DNA of 8,392 bases from an alpha proteobacterium 3107. GTDB taxonomy: Bacteria; Pseudomonadota; Alphaproteobacteria; Rhodobacterales; Rhodobacteraceae. Positions 1 to 7,368 of the stretch are shown piece after piece. Position numbers and translations under genes: made by a program. Position 1 is the stretch's first letter. Each line of letters opens with the position of its first letter. Location: the NCBI GenBank assembly GCA_001483205.1, contig JPPB01000313.1, forward strand, positions 1 to 8,392, in the 5' to 3' direction. The notes under the pieces were generated by a model that was not told the origin of the DNA, did not search any database, and saw only the letters and a program-made list of their open reading frames with translations.

Positions 1-12
1 CCATAGGGCTCC

Positions 13-59
13 GCCCGTTCGGCCCTGAAACGGTCCCCCGGACCGTTTCCGGGACGGGC
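13..59. repeat. Long imperfect extragenic hairpin
   Basis: The arms GAAACGGTCC (27-36) and GGACCGTTTC (40-49) are perfectly complementary around a CCC loop. After a one-base mismatch (26/50), CCC (23-25) pairs with GGG (51-53). After an unpaired TCGG (19-22), GCCCGT (13-18) pairs with ACGGGC (54-59). That gives 19 base pairs in total. No T-run follows on either strand, so it does not look like a standard intrinsic terminator. It could be a REP-like palindrome or a terminator stem for a gene left of the window. The pairing is certain and the role is unknown. Confidence 0.6.
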
Positions 60-90
60 CTCACCCCATGGCGGGCGCTTCGCTTCCGCC

Positions 91-380
91 GGGCCGGGCG
101 GATGGTTTGCCGGAACAGAAGCGCGTCCGGCCCGGCAAGGGGGGCGCTTACCCGCGGATAAGGTCAGTACTGCTGACATATTTGCTTGGGTCGGGCGGAC
201 GGTTTGCCGGGACAGATGCCCGAACAGCCCGGCGAGGGGGGCCGCTTACCCGCGGATAAGGGCAGTACTGCTGACCTATTGGCCTGGGCCGGGCGGATGG
301 TTGGCCGGAGCAGAGGCGCGAACAGCCCGGCGCGGGGGGCGCTTACCCGCGGATAAGGGCAGTACTGCTGACATATTATG
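91..380. repeat. Three tandem copies of a 97-98 bp unit with palindromic core
   Basis: Copies begin at 91, 188 and 286, each with a GGGYCGGGCGGAYGG-type start, so the spacing is 97 and 98 bp. Copies 1 and 3 differ at about 9 of 92 positions by hand alignment. The last 37 bases of each unit (146-182, 244-280, 341-377) differ by only one or two bases. This core has two palindromes: CTTACCCGCGGATAAG, self-complementary except for one pair, and GCAGTACTGC, a perfect 10 bp palindrome in copies 2 and 3 that shrinks to CAGTACTG in copy 1. Because 98 is not a multiple of three, long open frames through the array shift frame between copies, so they are not credible genes. I do not recognise the family. 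Possible roles are protein-binding sites, structured RNA, or leftover repeat expansion. Confidence 0.85.
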
Positions 381-434
381 GCATGACGTCCGGCAGGCGC
401 TCTGAAATCATCAACTAATTGAAAAATATGGAAT

Positions 435-508
435 TTTATGGAAAAACCATCGCCAATTCGGACTATCGGGGGCAAGCGCCTGCTCAGGCAGGCGGCCGCC
501 CGGCTCAG
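435..508 (-). repeat. Interspersed repeat, copy A (3' of the coiled-coil gene)
   Basis: Read on the minus strand, this stretch matches 8217-8289 on the plus strand. Both hold a GC-rich stem-loop, then CGATAGTC, a short variable stretch, ATTGGCGATGG, seven variable bases, and ATAAA. The stem in this copy is CGCCTGC / GCAGGCG around a CTGA loop (477-494). The repeat begins about 31 bases after the stop codon of the minus-strand gene at 540-776, in the same direction as that gene. It looks like a REP-type extragenic element that also contributes a 3'-end hairpin. The family identity is not known to me. Confidence 0.75.
477..494 (-). terminator. Repeat-borne stem-loop after the coiled-coil gene
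   Basis: A 7 bp perfect stem with a CTGA tetraloop lies 46-63 bases after the stop of the gene ending at 540. It is followed by CTTGCC rather than a real T-run, so intrinsic termination would be weak. The equivalent stem in the copy after pheA keeps the pairing with a T.G wobble, which supports selection for the structure. A role in 3'-end stability or termination is inference. Confidence 0.35.
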
Positions 509-539
509 TCAATATGCAGAGGTCTTCCCCCGTGCTTTC

Positions 540-776
540 CTATTCGGCGGGCGCTTCCGCCAGATCAAGGCGGCGTTCAATGCGGTCAAGGCGCGCTTCC
601 ACCCGGTCCATACGCCCGGTCATGGTTGCCATGTCAGCCTTGACCGTTGCGAGATCGGCCTTGACCGAGGTCACATCAGCCCGCAAATCATCAAGCCGTT
701 CACCATGCCGCGACAGCATGTTTTGAATCCGCTTGAGATGCTCAAGCAGCAGTTCGTTTGTGACGTTCTCAGGCAT
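540..776 (-). CDS. Small heptad-repeat coiled-coil protein of unknown function
   Basis: A 78-residue protein starting MPENVTNELLLEHLKRIQ. An amphipathic N-terminal part (about 5-30) is followed by near-perfect heptads (about 35-72): VKADLAT, VKADMAT, MTGRMDR, VEARLDR, IERRLDL. The a and d positions are V/M/I and L/M, which predicts a long parallel or oligomeric coiled coil. It has no signal peptide or membrane segment, so it is probably cytoplasmic. Short proteins with a 'VTNE(L/I)LLEHLK' start and a coiled-coil tail are common hypotheticals in alphaproteobacteria, as I recall, but I know of no assigned function. The start is set at the second ATG because CAGGGG lies about 8 bases before it. 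The same AGGGG abuts the upstream ATG at 785 too closely to serve it. The gene is separated from the yej operon by 100 bp and has its own promoter candidate, so it is probably not part of that operon. Confidence 0.7.
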   Translation of the reverse strand: MPENVTNELLLEHLKRIQNMLSRHGERLDDLRADVTSVKADLATVKADMATMTGRMDRVEARLDRIERRLDLAEAPAE

Positions 777-804
777 CGGCTGCATCCCCTGCGGCGCACT
801 ACAC

Positions 805-832
805 GGTTAACCCGCACCGCCAATCCGGTCAA
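805..832 (-). promoter_or_regulatory. Candidate sigma-70 promoter for the coiled-coil gene
   Basis: On the minus strand, TTGACC (827-832) is followed after 16 bases by TTAACC (805-810). These are a good -35 and a weak -10. The predicted transcript would start near 798, giving a leader of about 20 bases that includes the CAGGGG ribosome binding site. The call is by eye only. The gap between yejF and this gene shows no clear terminator, so read-through from the yej operon is also possible. Confidence 0.4.
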
Positions 833-876
833 GTTGCTCAAATACTCAAATTCGCACGGCCCCCGCGCCCTACGCC

Positions 877-2493
877 CTACTCACTGACCGCCCCCCGCGC
901 ACGAACGGTCAGGTCAAACGCCGCCGCCATCAGCGCGCGGGTGTAGTCCGTCTGCGGATTGTCGAAAACCTGATCCCGGCTCCCGGTCTCCACCACATCG
1001 CCCTCTTTCATCACGATCACCTTATGCGCCAGCGCCCGCACCATTTTCAGATCATGGCTGATGAACAGGAACGCCAGCCCGTGCCTCTGCTGCAAATCCC
1101 GCAACAGCCCCACGATCTGAACCTGCACGGTCCGGTCGAGCGCCGAGGTCGGCTCATCCAGCACCACAAGTCCGGGGCGCAGGATCATTGCCCGCGCAAT
1201 CGCGATCCTCTGGCGCTGGCCGCCGGAAAACTCATGCGGATAACGATCCATGGTCGCCGGATCAAGGCCGACTTCCTCCATAATCCCGGCGACGCGCGCG
1301 CGCATGTCCTCGCCCGCGCCCAGACCATGCACACCCAGCCCCTCGGAAATGATCTGCATCGCCGACATGCGCGGGGACAGAGACCCGAACGGATCCTGAA
1401 ACACGATCTGCATGTGGCGGCGCAGGTCGCGCAGTCCGCGCCCGGACAACCCGTCTATCCCGCGCCCGCAAAACGCCACCGGCCCGTCAGAGCGGATCAG
1501 CCGCATGATCCCCAGGGCCAGCGTCGTCTTGCCCGAGCCGGATTCGCCGACGATGCCGAGCGTCTCACCCCGCCGGACAGAAACCGTCGCTCCGTTCACC
1601 GCTTTCACATGCCCGACGGTGCGGCGCAGAAACCCGCGCTGAACCGGAAACCAGATGCGCAGATTATCGGTGCGCAGGATTTCCTCTGCGTCGTCCGGCA
1701 CCGGTTCCGTTCGCCCTGATGGTTCTGCCGCCAGCAGGGCCCGGGTATAGGGGTGCTGCGGATTTTCAAAAATTCCGGCGGTGGCACCGTGCTCGACAAT
1801 CACCCCCTTCTCGATCACATACACCCGGTCGGCGATCCTGCGCACGACGCCAAGATCATGGGTAATGAACAGAAGGCTGAGCTTCCCGGCCCGCTTCAGC
1901 TCTGCCAGCAGCTCCAGAATCTGCGCCTGAATGGTCACGTCAAGCGCGGTCGTCGGTTCATCAGCGATCAGCAACGCCGGTTCATTGGCCAGCGCCATGG
2001 CAATCATCACCCGCTGGCGCTGCCCGCCCGAGAGCTGATGCGGGTAAGAGGCCAGGCGGCTTTCCGGGTCGCGTATCCCCACCCTGTCCAAAAGCGCCAT
2101 GACCCGCGTGCGCGCCTCCTTCCCCGACAGGCCCTGATGAATCATCAGGCTTTCCGATATTTGCTTTTCCAGAGTGTGCAGCGGGTTGAGCGATGTCATC
2201 GGCTCCTGAAACACAAAGCTGATGTCGTTGCCCCGGATGCGGCGCAACGTGGCCTCGTCAGCGCCGATCAGCTCCTCGCCCATATATCTGGCAGACCCCT
2301 GAACCCGCGCGTTGTCCGGCAAAAGGCCCACGGTGGACAGGGCCGAGACCGATTTGCCCGAACCGGACTCGCCGACGATGGCGACGGTTTCCCCCTTGCC
2401 GACGCGAAACGAAGCATCCCTGACCGCTATGGTGTCCTGCCCGTCCTGCCGAAAGCGGACCGACAGGTTTTCGACCTCAAGCACATCGTTCAT
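877..2493 (-). CDS. yejF: Peptide (microcin C type) ABC importer, double ATPase subunit YejF
   Basis: A 538-residue fusion of two ABC ATPase domains that powers the YejB-YejE channel at the cytoplasmic face. Domain 1 has Walker A GESGSGKS (41-48), Q-loop Q96, signature LSGGQ (154-158), Walker B LLIADEP with catalytic E179, and switch H212. Domain 2 has GESGSGKT (316-323), Q366, FSGGQ (422-426), LVVLDEP with E447, and H480. All catalytic residues are present, so both sites should bind and hydrolyse ATP. An oligopeptide-transporter C-terminal motif, [13 protein letters not shown], follows domain 1 (244-256). The copy after domain 2 reads [13 protein letters not shown] (512-524). The length is close to the roughly 530 residues of E. 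coli YejF as I remember it. The start ATG overlaps the yejE stop by 4 bases (ATGA), and the Shine-Dalgarno is poor (an AGAAAGA-like stretch), so translational coupling is likely. It is the last gene of the yejABEF operon. Dpp/Opp-type fused ATPases are the alternative, but the gene order and partners fit Yej. Confidence 0.95.
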   Translation of the reverse strand: MNDVLEVENLSVRFRQDGQDTIAVRDASFRVGKGETVAIVGESGSGKSVSALSTVGLLPDNARVQGSARYMGEELIGADEATLRRIRGNDISFVFQEPMTSLNPLHTLEKQISESLMIHQGLSGKEARTRVMALLDRVGIRDPESRLASYPHQLSGGQRQRVMIAMALANEPALLIADEPTTALDVTIQAQILELLAELKRAGKLSLLFITHDLGVVRRIADRVYVIEKGVIVEHGATAGIFENPQHPYTRALLAAEPSGRTEPVPDDAEEILRTDNLRIWFPVQRGFLRRTVGHVKAVNGATVSVRRGETLGIVGESGSGKTTLALGIMRLIRSDGPVAFCGRGIDGLSGRGLRDLRRHMQIVFQDPFGSLSPRMSAMQIISEGLGVHGLGAGEDMRARVAGIMEEVGLDPATMDRYPHEFSGGQRQRIAIARAMILRPGLVVLDEPTSALDRTVQVQIVGLLRDLQQRHGLAFLFISHDLKMVRALAHKVIVMKEGDVVETGSRDQVFDNPQTDYTRALMAAAFDLTVRARGAVSE

Positions 2494-3596
2494 TGAAAGG
2501 TCTTTCTGGGGTCAAAGGCGTCGCGCACGCCCTCAAAGATGAAAACCAGAAGCGACAGCATGATCGCATAGACAAAGAAGGCGGTGAAGCCCAGCCACGG
2601 GGCTTGCAGGTTCTGCTTTGCCTGAAGTGTCAGTTCCCCCAGCGACGGGGCCGAGGACGGCAGGCCGAACCCCAGAAAATCGAGCGTCGCCAGGGTGCCG
2701 ATTGCGCCGGTGACGATAAAGGGCAGAAAGGTCAGCGTGGCGACCATCGCATTGGGCAGCATGTGGCGGAACATGATCGTCCGGTTTGACACCCCAAGCG
2801 CACGGGCGGCGCGCACATATTCAAAATTGCGGGCGCGCAGAAACTCCGCCCGAACCACCGCCACCAGCGCGGGCCAGCCGAACAGGATGGATATGCCGAC
2901 CAGTATCCAGAATCCGCGCCCGAGAATGGCAAACAGGATGATGATGATATAGATGGACGGCATCGCGCCCCAGATTTCCAGCAGGCGCTGAAAGATCAGG
3001 TCAATCAGGCCGCCGAAAAACCCCTGCACCGCGCCCGCGATGACCCCGAGCACAGAGGCAACCGAGGTCACGATCAGCGTATAGAGGATCGACAGCCGGA
3101 ACCCGTATATCACCCGCGCCAGCACGTCGCGTTTGGTGTCATCAGTGCCAAGCAGGTTGTTGCCGTCCGGGGCCGAGGGCGCAGCCCCCGGAATATCGAC
3201 GATGGTGTCATAGGAATAGGGGATCGGCGGCCAAAGCAACCAGCCCCGGCTGATTTGCCGCCCGTCAACCACCCCGTCGCCTGCGTCCGCAATCACCGCC
3301 ACCGGATCGTCCCAGCATGTTTGCTCTCCCCCGGTGATGATCAGGCACTGCACATCCTCATAGGCATAGGCGGCCTCGACCGGCAAATCGCCGCCAAAGG
3401 TGGTTTCGGGATAGAAATTGAAGATCGGCACATACAGCTCTCCCCTGAACTTGACCAGGATCGGCTTGTCATTGGCAATGAACTCCGCAAACAGCGACAT
3501 GCCGAAAAGGGCGCAAAAAATCACCAGCGACCAGAACGCCCGCGCATTCGAGCGGAAATTGCGCCAGCGTCGCCGGTTGAGGGGGGACAGCCGCAT
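2490..3596 (-). CDS. yejE: Peptide (microcin C type) ABC importer, permease YejE
   Basis: A 368-residue inner-membrane permease that pairs with YejB. It has an N-terminal membrane segment (about 21-40) and a long periplasmic stretch (about 41-160). The BPD_transp_1 core follows, with segments near 168-190, 213-228, 230-249, 286-306 and 333-356. The cytoplasmic EAA coupling loop, which docks on YejF, runs from EYVRAARALGV (259-269) to LPNA (280-283). The start [11 protein letters not shown], the stretch MLPNAMVATLTFLPF and the end DAFDPRKTF closely resemble E. coli YejE as I remember it. The periplasmic part appears about 28 residues longer, with cysteines at 84 and 94. I chose the ATG at 3596 because GAGG lies about 8 bases before it; it shares one base with the yejB stop (TGATG). 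An in-frame GTG one codon upstream (3599) is too near that site to be preferred. Confidence 0.94.
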   Translation of the reverse strand: MRLSPLNRRRWRNFRSNARAFWSLVIFCALFGMSLFAEFIANDKPILVKFRGELYVPIFNFYPETTFGGDLPVEAAYAYEDVQCLIITGGEQTCWDDPVAVIADAGDGVVDGRQISRGWLLWPPIPYSYDTIVDIPGAAPSAPDGNNLLGTDDTKRDVLARVIYGFRLSILYTLIVTSVASVLGVIAGAVQGFFGGLIDLIFQRLLEIWGAMPSIYIIIILFAILGRGFWILVGISILFGWPALVAVVRAEFLRARNFEYVRAARALGVSNRTIMFRHMLPNAMVATLTFLPFIVTGAIGTLATLDFLGFGLPSSAPSLGELTLQAKQNLQAPWLGFTAFFVYAIMLSLLVFIFEGVRDAFDPRKTFQ

Positions 3597-4672
3597 CACA
3601 CCTTCCTCGATTCAAAGTCGATCCGCGGGTCGATGAACACATACATCAGGTCCGACAGGATATTGACCAGAAGACCCAGCAGGCCAAAGGCGTAAAGGGT
3701 GCCGAACATAACCGGATAATCCCGTTCCACCGCGGCCTCGAACCCCAGCCGCCCCAGCCCGTCAAGCGAAAACAGCGTCTCGATAATCAGCGACCCGCCG
3801 AAAAACACACCGACAAACAGCGACGGGAAACCGGCAATCACGATCAGCATCGCATTGCGGAAGACATGGCCATAGAGCACGCGGCGCTCTGCCAGCCCCT
3901 TTGCCCGCGCCGTCATCACATAATGCTTTCTGATCTCATCAAGAAAGGAGTTTTTGGTCAGCAGCGTCAGCGTGGCAAAGGATGAAATCGTGCCCGCCAG
4001 AACCGGCAACGCGATATGCCAGAAGTAATCAAGCACCTTGCCGATCAGGCTCAGGTCTTCCCACCCGTCCGATGTCAGGCCGCGCAACGGGAAAATCTTC
4101 CAGTATGACCCTCCGGCGAACAGCACCAGCAGCAGGATCGCGAACAGAAAGCCGGGGATGGCATAGGCGACAATGATCGTGCCGGAAGTCCAGGTATCGA
4201 ACCGGCTGCCGTCACGCACTGCCTTGCGGATGCCCAGGGGGATCGACACCAGATAAGCGATGAGCGTTGACCACAGGCCAAGGGTGATCGACACTGGCAT
4301 CTTCTCGATCACCAGATCAATGACGCTGATAGAGCGGAAATAGCTTTCGCCGAAATCAAACCGCAGATAGTTCCACATCATGTTCAGGAAGCGTTCAAGC
4401 GGCGGCTTGTCAAAGCCAAATTCCTTTTCCAGCTCGGCGATAAATTCCGCCGGAAGGCCGCGCGCGCCGATATAGGTTTCCTCGCCCAAGGCCTCGCCGC
4501 CGTCATCCCCCCCGGCAAAGCCCTCGAACACATCCCCCTGTCCCTCAAGCCGCGCCAGCGCCTGTTCAACCGGCCCGCCGGGGACGAATTGGATCAGGGC
4601 GAAATTGATCACCATAATCCCGATCAGCGTCGGGATAATCAGGAACAACCGCCTGAGAATATAGGCACCCAT
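3596..4672 (-). CDS. yejB: Peptide (microcin C type) ABC importer, permease YejB
   Basis: A 358-residue inner-membrane permease. Segment 1 is at about 8-29, followed by a periplasmic loop (about 31-125) with an acidic, glycine-rich stretch ([17 protein letters not shown], 49-65). The transport core has segments near 128-147, 165-187, 215-238, 272-296 and 323-346. The EAA-type coupling loop is [10 protein letters not shown]...FRNAM (251-275). Recognisable Yej landmarks are [33 protein letters not shown] (here [13 protein letters not shown]), [19 protein letters not shown] and the end IDPRIDFE. The ATG at 4672 is preferred over an in-frame upstream start because it begins MGAYILRRL as the family does, and because AGGAA lies about 9 bases before it. 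The extra upstream residues are inside yejA in another frame and look non-native. It starts 25 bases after the yejA stop and overlaps the yejE start. Confidence 0.95.
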   Translation of the reverse strand: MGAYILRRLFLIIPTLIGIMVINFALIQFVPGGPVEQALARLEGQGDVFEGFAGGDDGGEALGEETYIGARGLPAEFIAELEKEFGFDKPPLERFLNMMWNYLRFDFGESYFRSISVIDLVIEKMPVSITLGLWSTLIAYLVSIPLGIRKAVRDGSRFDTWTSGTIIVAYAIPGFLFAILLLVLFAGGSYWKIFPLRGLTSDGWEDLSLIGKVLDYFWHIALPVLAGTISSFATLTLLTKNSFLDEIRKHYVMTARAKGLAERRVLYGHVFRNAMLIVIAGFPSLFVGVFFGGSLIIETLFSLDGLGRLGFEAAVERDYPVMFGTLYAFGLLGLLVNILSDLMYVFIDPRIDFESRKV

Positions 4673-4697
4673 GCCGCCGGTTTCCTGCGCCGGATCG

Positions 4698-6593
4698 TTA
4701 GCGGAACGCGCCCGCGGCGCGCAGCGCCTCGGCCTTTTCGGGGTTGAACCACCAGAAATCCAGCACCCCGGTATCATAGGGCGGCAGGACATCGGGGTAT
4801 TCATACATGTCGTAATAGGCAACCCAGTGCTCTGCCCGATACCATGTCGGAACCATGAAACGTTCGTATCGCAGCACCCGGTCGAGCGCCGTCAGCGCCA
4901 CATCCTGATCGGCGCGGGTGGTGGTTTCAAGCGCCCTCGTGATGATCTCATCCACCAGCGGGCTGGCAAGACCGGCCGGGTTGAACAGGCTAAATTCGGC
5001 CTCGCGAGACCCGAACCGCTGGCGCAGCCCGATCCCGGCCTCAAGAAACGCCGCATAGCTGCTGAAGATAAGGTCATAGTCGCGGTCACGGCGGCGCAGG
5101 GTGAATTGCGACGGGTCAATCTTGTCGATCCGCGCATTCACGCCCATGGTGCGCAGGTTCTGCACATAGGCCTCGGTAATGGCTTCCATGGTGTCAGAGC
5201 CGTTTGAGGGCAGGATGAACTCGCCCTCCAGTGTCTGACCATCGCCGTTGCGCATCATCCCGTCATCGCCGACGGTCCACCCGGCGGCCCCGAACAGCGC
5301 CAGCGCCTTGCGCAGATTGCCCCGGTCAAGCGCCCGCAAGGGGCGGGAGCTGTGGGCGCTGACCGGTTCGGTGCTCAGAATGTCCTCGGGCGCGAGCTCC
5401 CCCAGGGACTCGAACAGGGCGCGCTCCGCACCCTCGGGCAGACCTGTGGCCTGCAAATGGGTGTCCTGAGCAAAGGAACTGCGGGGCCGGAACAACCCGT
5501 ATTGCAGGGTTTCATTGGTCCACTCGAAATTATAGGCCAGCGCCATTGCCTCGCGCACCCGCTTGTCGTGAAACTGGGGCCGGGCAAGGTTAAAGACAAA
5601 GCCCGATGGGGTCGGCGGGCTGCCGTCCGGCAGAGTCTCGCGCATGACAAAACCCTTTTCGATGGCCGGAAATTCGTATCCCGATGCCCATTTCTTGGAA
5701 CTGTTTTCAGACCGGAACGTGTATTCCCCGGCCTTGAAGGCCTCAAACGCCGCCGCGTCATCGGCAAAATACTCGACCCGAATTTCATCGAAATTGTGCC
5801 GTCCCCGGTTGATCGGCAGGTCATTGCCCCAGTAATCGGGGTTGCGGCGATAGACAATCCGGCGGTTGATGTCATATTCGGCCAGCATATAGGGGGCAGA
5901 GCCGGGGCTGGCGGTCAGCCGCGATTCATCCAGCCGCGCGCCGGTTTCCTCATACCATTTGCGGGAAAAGACCGGGGTGCTGCCGACCTGATCAATCAGG
6001 CTGCGCCGGGAATCAAGATCGGTGGCAAAAGTGAATTTCACCGTATGGTCATCCAGCGCCTCTGCCGACAGCACCCGGCGCGACACCGCCTGGGCATAAG
6101 ACGGCAGGCCCTGTTCCAGAAACAGGTTGTGGCTGAACACCACATCATGGGCCGTCAGCGGCGTTCCGTCGGAAAACCGCGCCTCTGGCCGCATGTAAAA
6201 GATCACCCATTCCTTTGATGGCGGATATTCCAGGCTTTCGGCCAACAGCCCGTAATACTCGCCCACCGTATCCGACGGAGCATCCCCCAGCAGGCTTTCA
6301 TACATGATCCACGAAAACCGCCCGGGGCGGCCCTTGCGCGAATAGGGGTTCATCGAATCGAACGTCCCCGACGCCCAGACCGAAATCTCGCCGCCCTTGG
6401 GCGCGTCAGGGTTCACATAAGCGTAGTGCGGGAAATCGGCTGGGTAACTGAGTTCGCCAAAGAAGTTATAGCCATGGCTGCGGATCATGTCTTCCTGCGT
6501 CTGTGCGGCCCCTGCGGGCAACAGGACAAAAAGTGACAGCAGACAGACGCGCGCGAAATTTCCTGCGTTTCTGACGAAAAGGCGATGGGCCAT
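4698..6593 (-). CDS. yejA: Periplasmic peptide-binding protein YejA (SBP_bac_5 family)
   Basis: A 631-residue solute-binding protein, the receptor of the Yej importer. The N-terminus is a Sec signal: basic [15 protein letters not shown], hydrophobic core [15 protein letters not shown], and cleavage probably near residues 30-33. C17 lies inside the hydrophobic core, not in a lipobox, so the mature protein should be soluble and periplasmic. The body has family-5 binding-protein landmarks: [17 protein letters not shown] (67-83), the MYESLLG region (97-103), [27 protein letters not shown] (128-154), and [17 protein letters not shown] (249-265). In enterobacteria YejA binds microcin C and other peptides, and in rhizobia and Brucella Yej systems have been linked to uptake of, or tolerance to, host and antimicrobial peptides. 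The substrate here cannot be read from sequence. GGAGG lies 5 bases before the ATG, a strong ribosome binding site. As first gene of yejABEF it presumably follows the operon promoter, which must lie within the 126 bases before it, but no convincing promoter was found there. Confidence 0.93.
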   Translation of the reverse strand: MAHRLFVRNAGNFARVCLLSLFVLLPAGAAQTQEDMIRSHGYNFFGELSYPADFPHYAYVNPDAPKGGEISVWASGTFDSMNPYSRKGRPGRFSWIMYESLLGDAPSDTVGEYYGLLAESLEYPPSKEWVIFYMRPEARFSDGTPLTAHDVVFSHNLFLEQGLPSYAQAVSRRVLSAEALDDHTVKFTFATDLDSRRSLIDQVGSTPVFSRKWYEETGARLDESRLTASPGSAPYMLAEYDINRRIVYRRNPDYWGNDLPINRGRHNFDEIRVEYFADDAAAFEAFKAGEYTFRSENSSKKWASGYEFPAIEKGFVMRETLPDGSPPTPSGFVFNLARPQFHDKRVREAMALAYNFEWTNETLQYGLFRPRSSFAQDTHLQATGLPEGAERALFESLGELAPEDILSTEPVSAHSSRPLRALDRGNLRKALALFGAAGWTVGDDGMMRNGDGQTLEGEFILPSNGSDTMEAITEAYVQNLRTMGVNARIDKIDPSQFTLRRRDRDYDLIFSSYAAFLEAGIGLRQRFGSREAEFSLFNPAGLASPLVDEIITRALETTTRADQDVALTALDRVLRYERFMVPTWYRAEHWVAYYDMYEYPDVLPPYDTGVLDFWWFNPEKAEALRAAGAFR

Positions 6594-6687
6594 GTGAACC
6601 TCCGTGTCGGGTTTTGCCGCGATCAGTTGCGCATCACCCTAAATGACGGTGGCAAACATGCAAGTTTCATATCCGTGATTCGGCGCG

Positions 6688-6709
6688 ACCCGGCGTGATC
6701 AGGGCCGGT
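6688..6709 (-). terminator. Imperfect stem-loop 3' of the cytochrome c gene
   Basis: On the minus strand ACCGGC and GCCGGGT can pair with one bulged G around a 9-base loop, 11 bases after the cytochrome stop. No T-run follows, so if it stops transcription it would be weak or Rho-assisted. It is the only stem candidate seen between this gene and yejA. Read-through into the yej operon cannot be excluded. Confidence 0.2.
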
Positions 6710-6719
6710 TTCGCCCGGT

Positions 6720-7250
6720 TCAGTTGCCGAAAGATTGCAGATAGGCGATCAGATTCGCACGTTCCTCAACCTTGTCGATGCCCTTAAAGCTCATATTGGT
6801 GCCGGGCGCATAGGCTTTCGGGTTTTCGATGAATCCGTCCAGGGCCTCGGCTGTCCATTCGCCCCCCAGCCCGGCAAGGGTTTCGGAATATCCGCCAAAC
6901 GCGGCCACCGATGCAACCGGGCGGCCAACAATGCCGAACAGATGCGGGCCGGTGCCGTTCTTGCCGTCTTCAACCGCGTGACAGGCCCGGCATTTGCGAA
7001 AGGCGCGCTCTCCCTTGGCCGGATCAGCCACGGCCATAAGCTCGGCAAGGCCGGGGCCTTCTTCGGCCTCTTCCACGGTGTCAGTGGCCGCCACCTCAAT
7101 CGGGTAGGCGTCGCCATGGGTGTCTTCCCCGTGCCCGTGTCCGCCGCCGGTGTGATAGAGCGTCTCACCCCCCCAGCCGACCAGCATAAACAGCAGCAGC
7201 GCCCCGCAGAAACCGCCGAGAACCTTCGTGAACGTCATTGTGTCGAACAT
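6720..7250 (-). CDS. Membrane-anchored class I cytochrome c (c552/CycM/cy-like)
   Basis: A 176-residue electron carrier. One hydrophobic segment (about 9-27) starts almost at the N-terminus and lacks a convincing cleavage site, so it probably stays as a membrane anchor with the rest in the periplasm. A histidine- and glycine-rich linker (33-47; His at 33, 38, 40, 45) and an acidic stretch (about 58-65) lead to one class I haem domain. The haem attaches at C87-R-A-C90-H91, with H91 as one axial ligand. The other ligand is probably M153 in PGTNMSFKG. The C-terminal helix (ERANLIAYLQSF) is typical. Length and layout match the membrane-bound cytochromes c552 (CycM) of Paracoccus and cy of Rhodobacter, which carry electrons from the bc1 complex to terminal oxidases; that role is inferred by family. 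The start has GGAA about 8 bases upstream. The gene is divergent from pheA, a pairing I recall from related bacteria. I leave the symbol blank because cycM and cycY cannot be separated by eye. Confidence 0.92.
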   Translation of the reverse strand: MFDTMTFTKVLGGFCGALLLFMLVGWGGETLYHTGGGHGHGEDTHGDAYPIEVAATDTVEEAEEGPGLAELMAVADPAKGERAFRKCRACHAVEDGKNGTGPHLFGIVGRPVASVAAFGGYSETLAGLGGEWTAEALDGFIENPKAYAPGTNMSFKGIDKVEERANLIAYLQSFGN

Positions 7251-7281
7251 GCCGCGTTCCGTATCGTTCCGATGTTCGGGC

Positions 7282-7311
7282 TATCTATCCGCTTCCGCCC
7301 CGGTTTCGCAA
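7282..7311 (-). promoter_or_regulatory. Candidate sigma-70 promoter for the cytochrome c gene
   Basis: On the minus strand TTGCGA (7306-7311) is followed after 18 bases by TAGATA (7282-7287). Transcription would begin near 7275, giving a leader of about 25 bases. The -35 lies next to the candidate pheA -10 on the other strand, so the two divergent promoters may interfere or share control. The call is by eye. Confidence 0.4.
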
Positions 7312-7319
7312 GATATAGT
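7292..7319 (+). promoter_or_regulatory. Weak candidate promoter for pheA
   Basis: TATAGT (7314-7319, within GATATAGTTAG) is a good -10 in an otherwise GC-rich gap. The matching -35 would be CTTCCG (7292-7297) with 16 bp spacing, which is poor. The leader would be about 45 bases and includes a short GCCC/GGGC stem around a T-rich loop (7332-7346). No leader peptide rich in phenylalanine codons is evident, so classic Phe attenuation is not supported. Confidence 0.3.
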
Positions 7320-7368
7320 TAGCCCGGTGATGCCCCCTTTTTGGGCGAAAAACAGGAGACGCGGCAAT

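Noticed and set aside
1..446. CRISPR array, origin of replication or tRNA in the repeat region
   Set aside because: The units are 97-98 bp and direct with no unique 30-40 bp spacers, no AT-rich unwinding element or DnaA-box series was seen, and no tRNA cloverleaf could be drawn.
164..475. Minus-strand open frame of 103 codons through the 97-98 bp repeats
   Set aside because: It is made of repeat DNA, its frame shifts between copies because the unit is not a multiple of three, and it has low-complexity Pro/Arg-rich composition with no supporting ribosome binding site.
438..887. Plus-strand open frame of 149 codons over repeat copy A and the coiled-coil gene
   Set aside because: It is antisense to a better gene at 540-776, and its start is in the interspersed repeat. 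The peptide similarity to a frame near 8260 reflects the shared repeat, not shared protein.
1753..2496. Long plus-strand open frame opposite yejF
   Set aside because: It is an antisense shadow produced by GC-rich codon bias. The minus-strand frame carries full ABC ATPase motifs.
5352..6218. 288-codon plus-strand open frame opposite yejA
   Set aside because: It is an antisense shadow with no recognisable domain, while the minus strand encodes a clear solute-binding protein.
6594..6719. Promoter for the yej operon (for example TTGCAT with a downstream TTTAGG on the minus strand)
   Set aside because: The best -35/-10 pairs have spacing of only 14-15 bases and poor -10 sequences, so none is strong enough to list.
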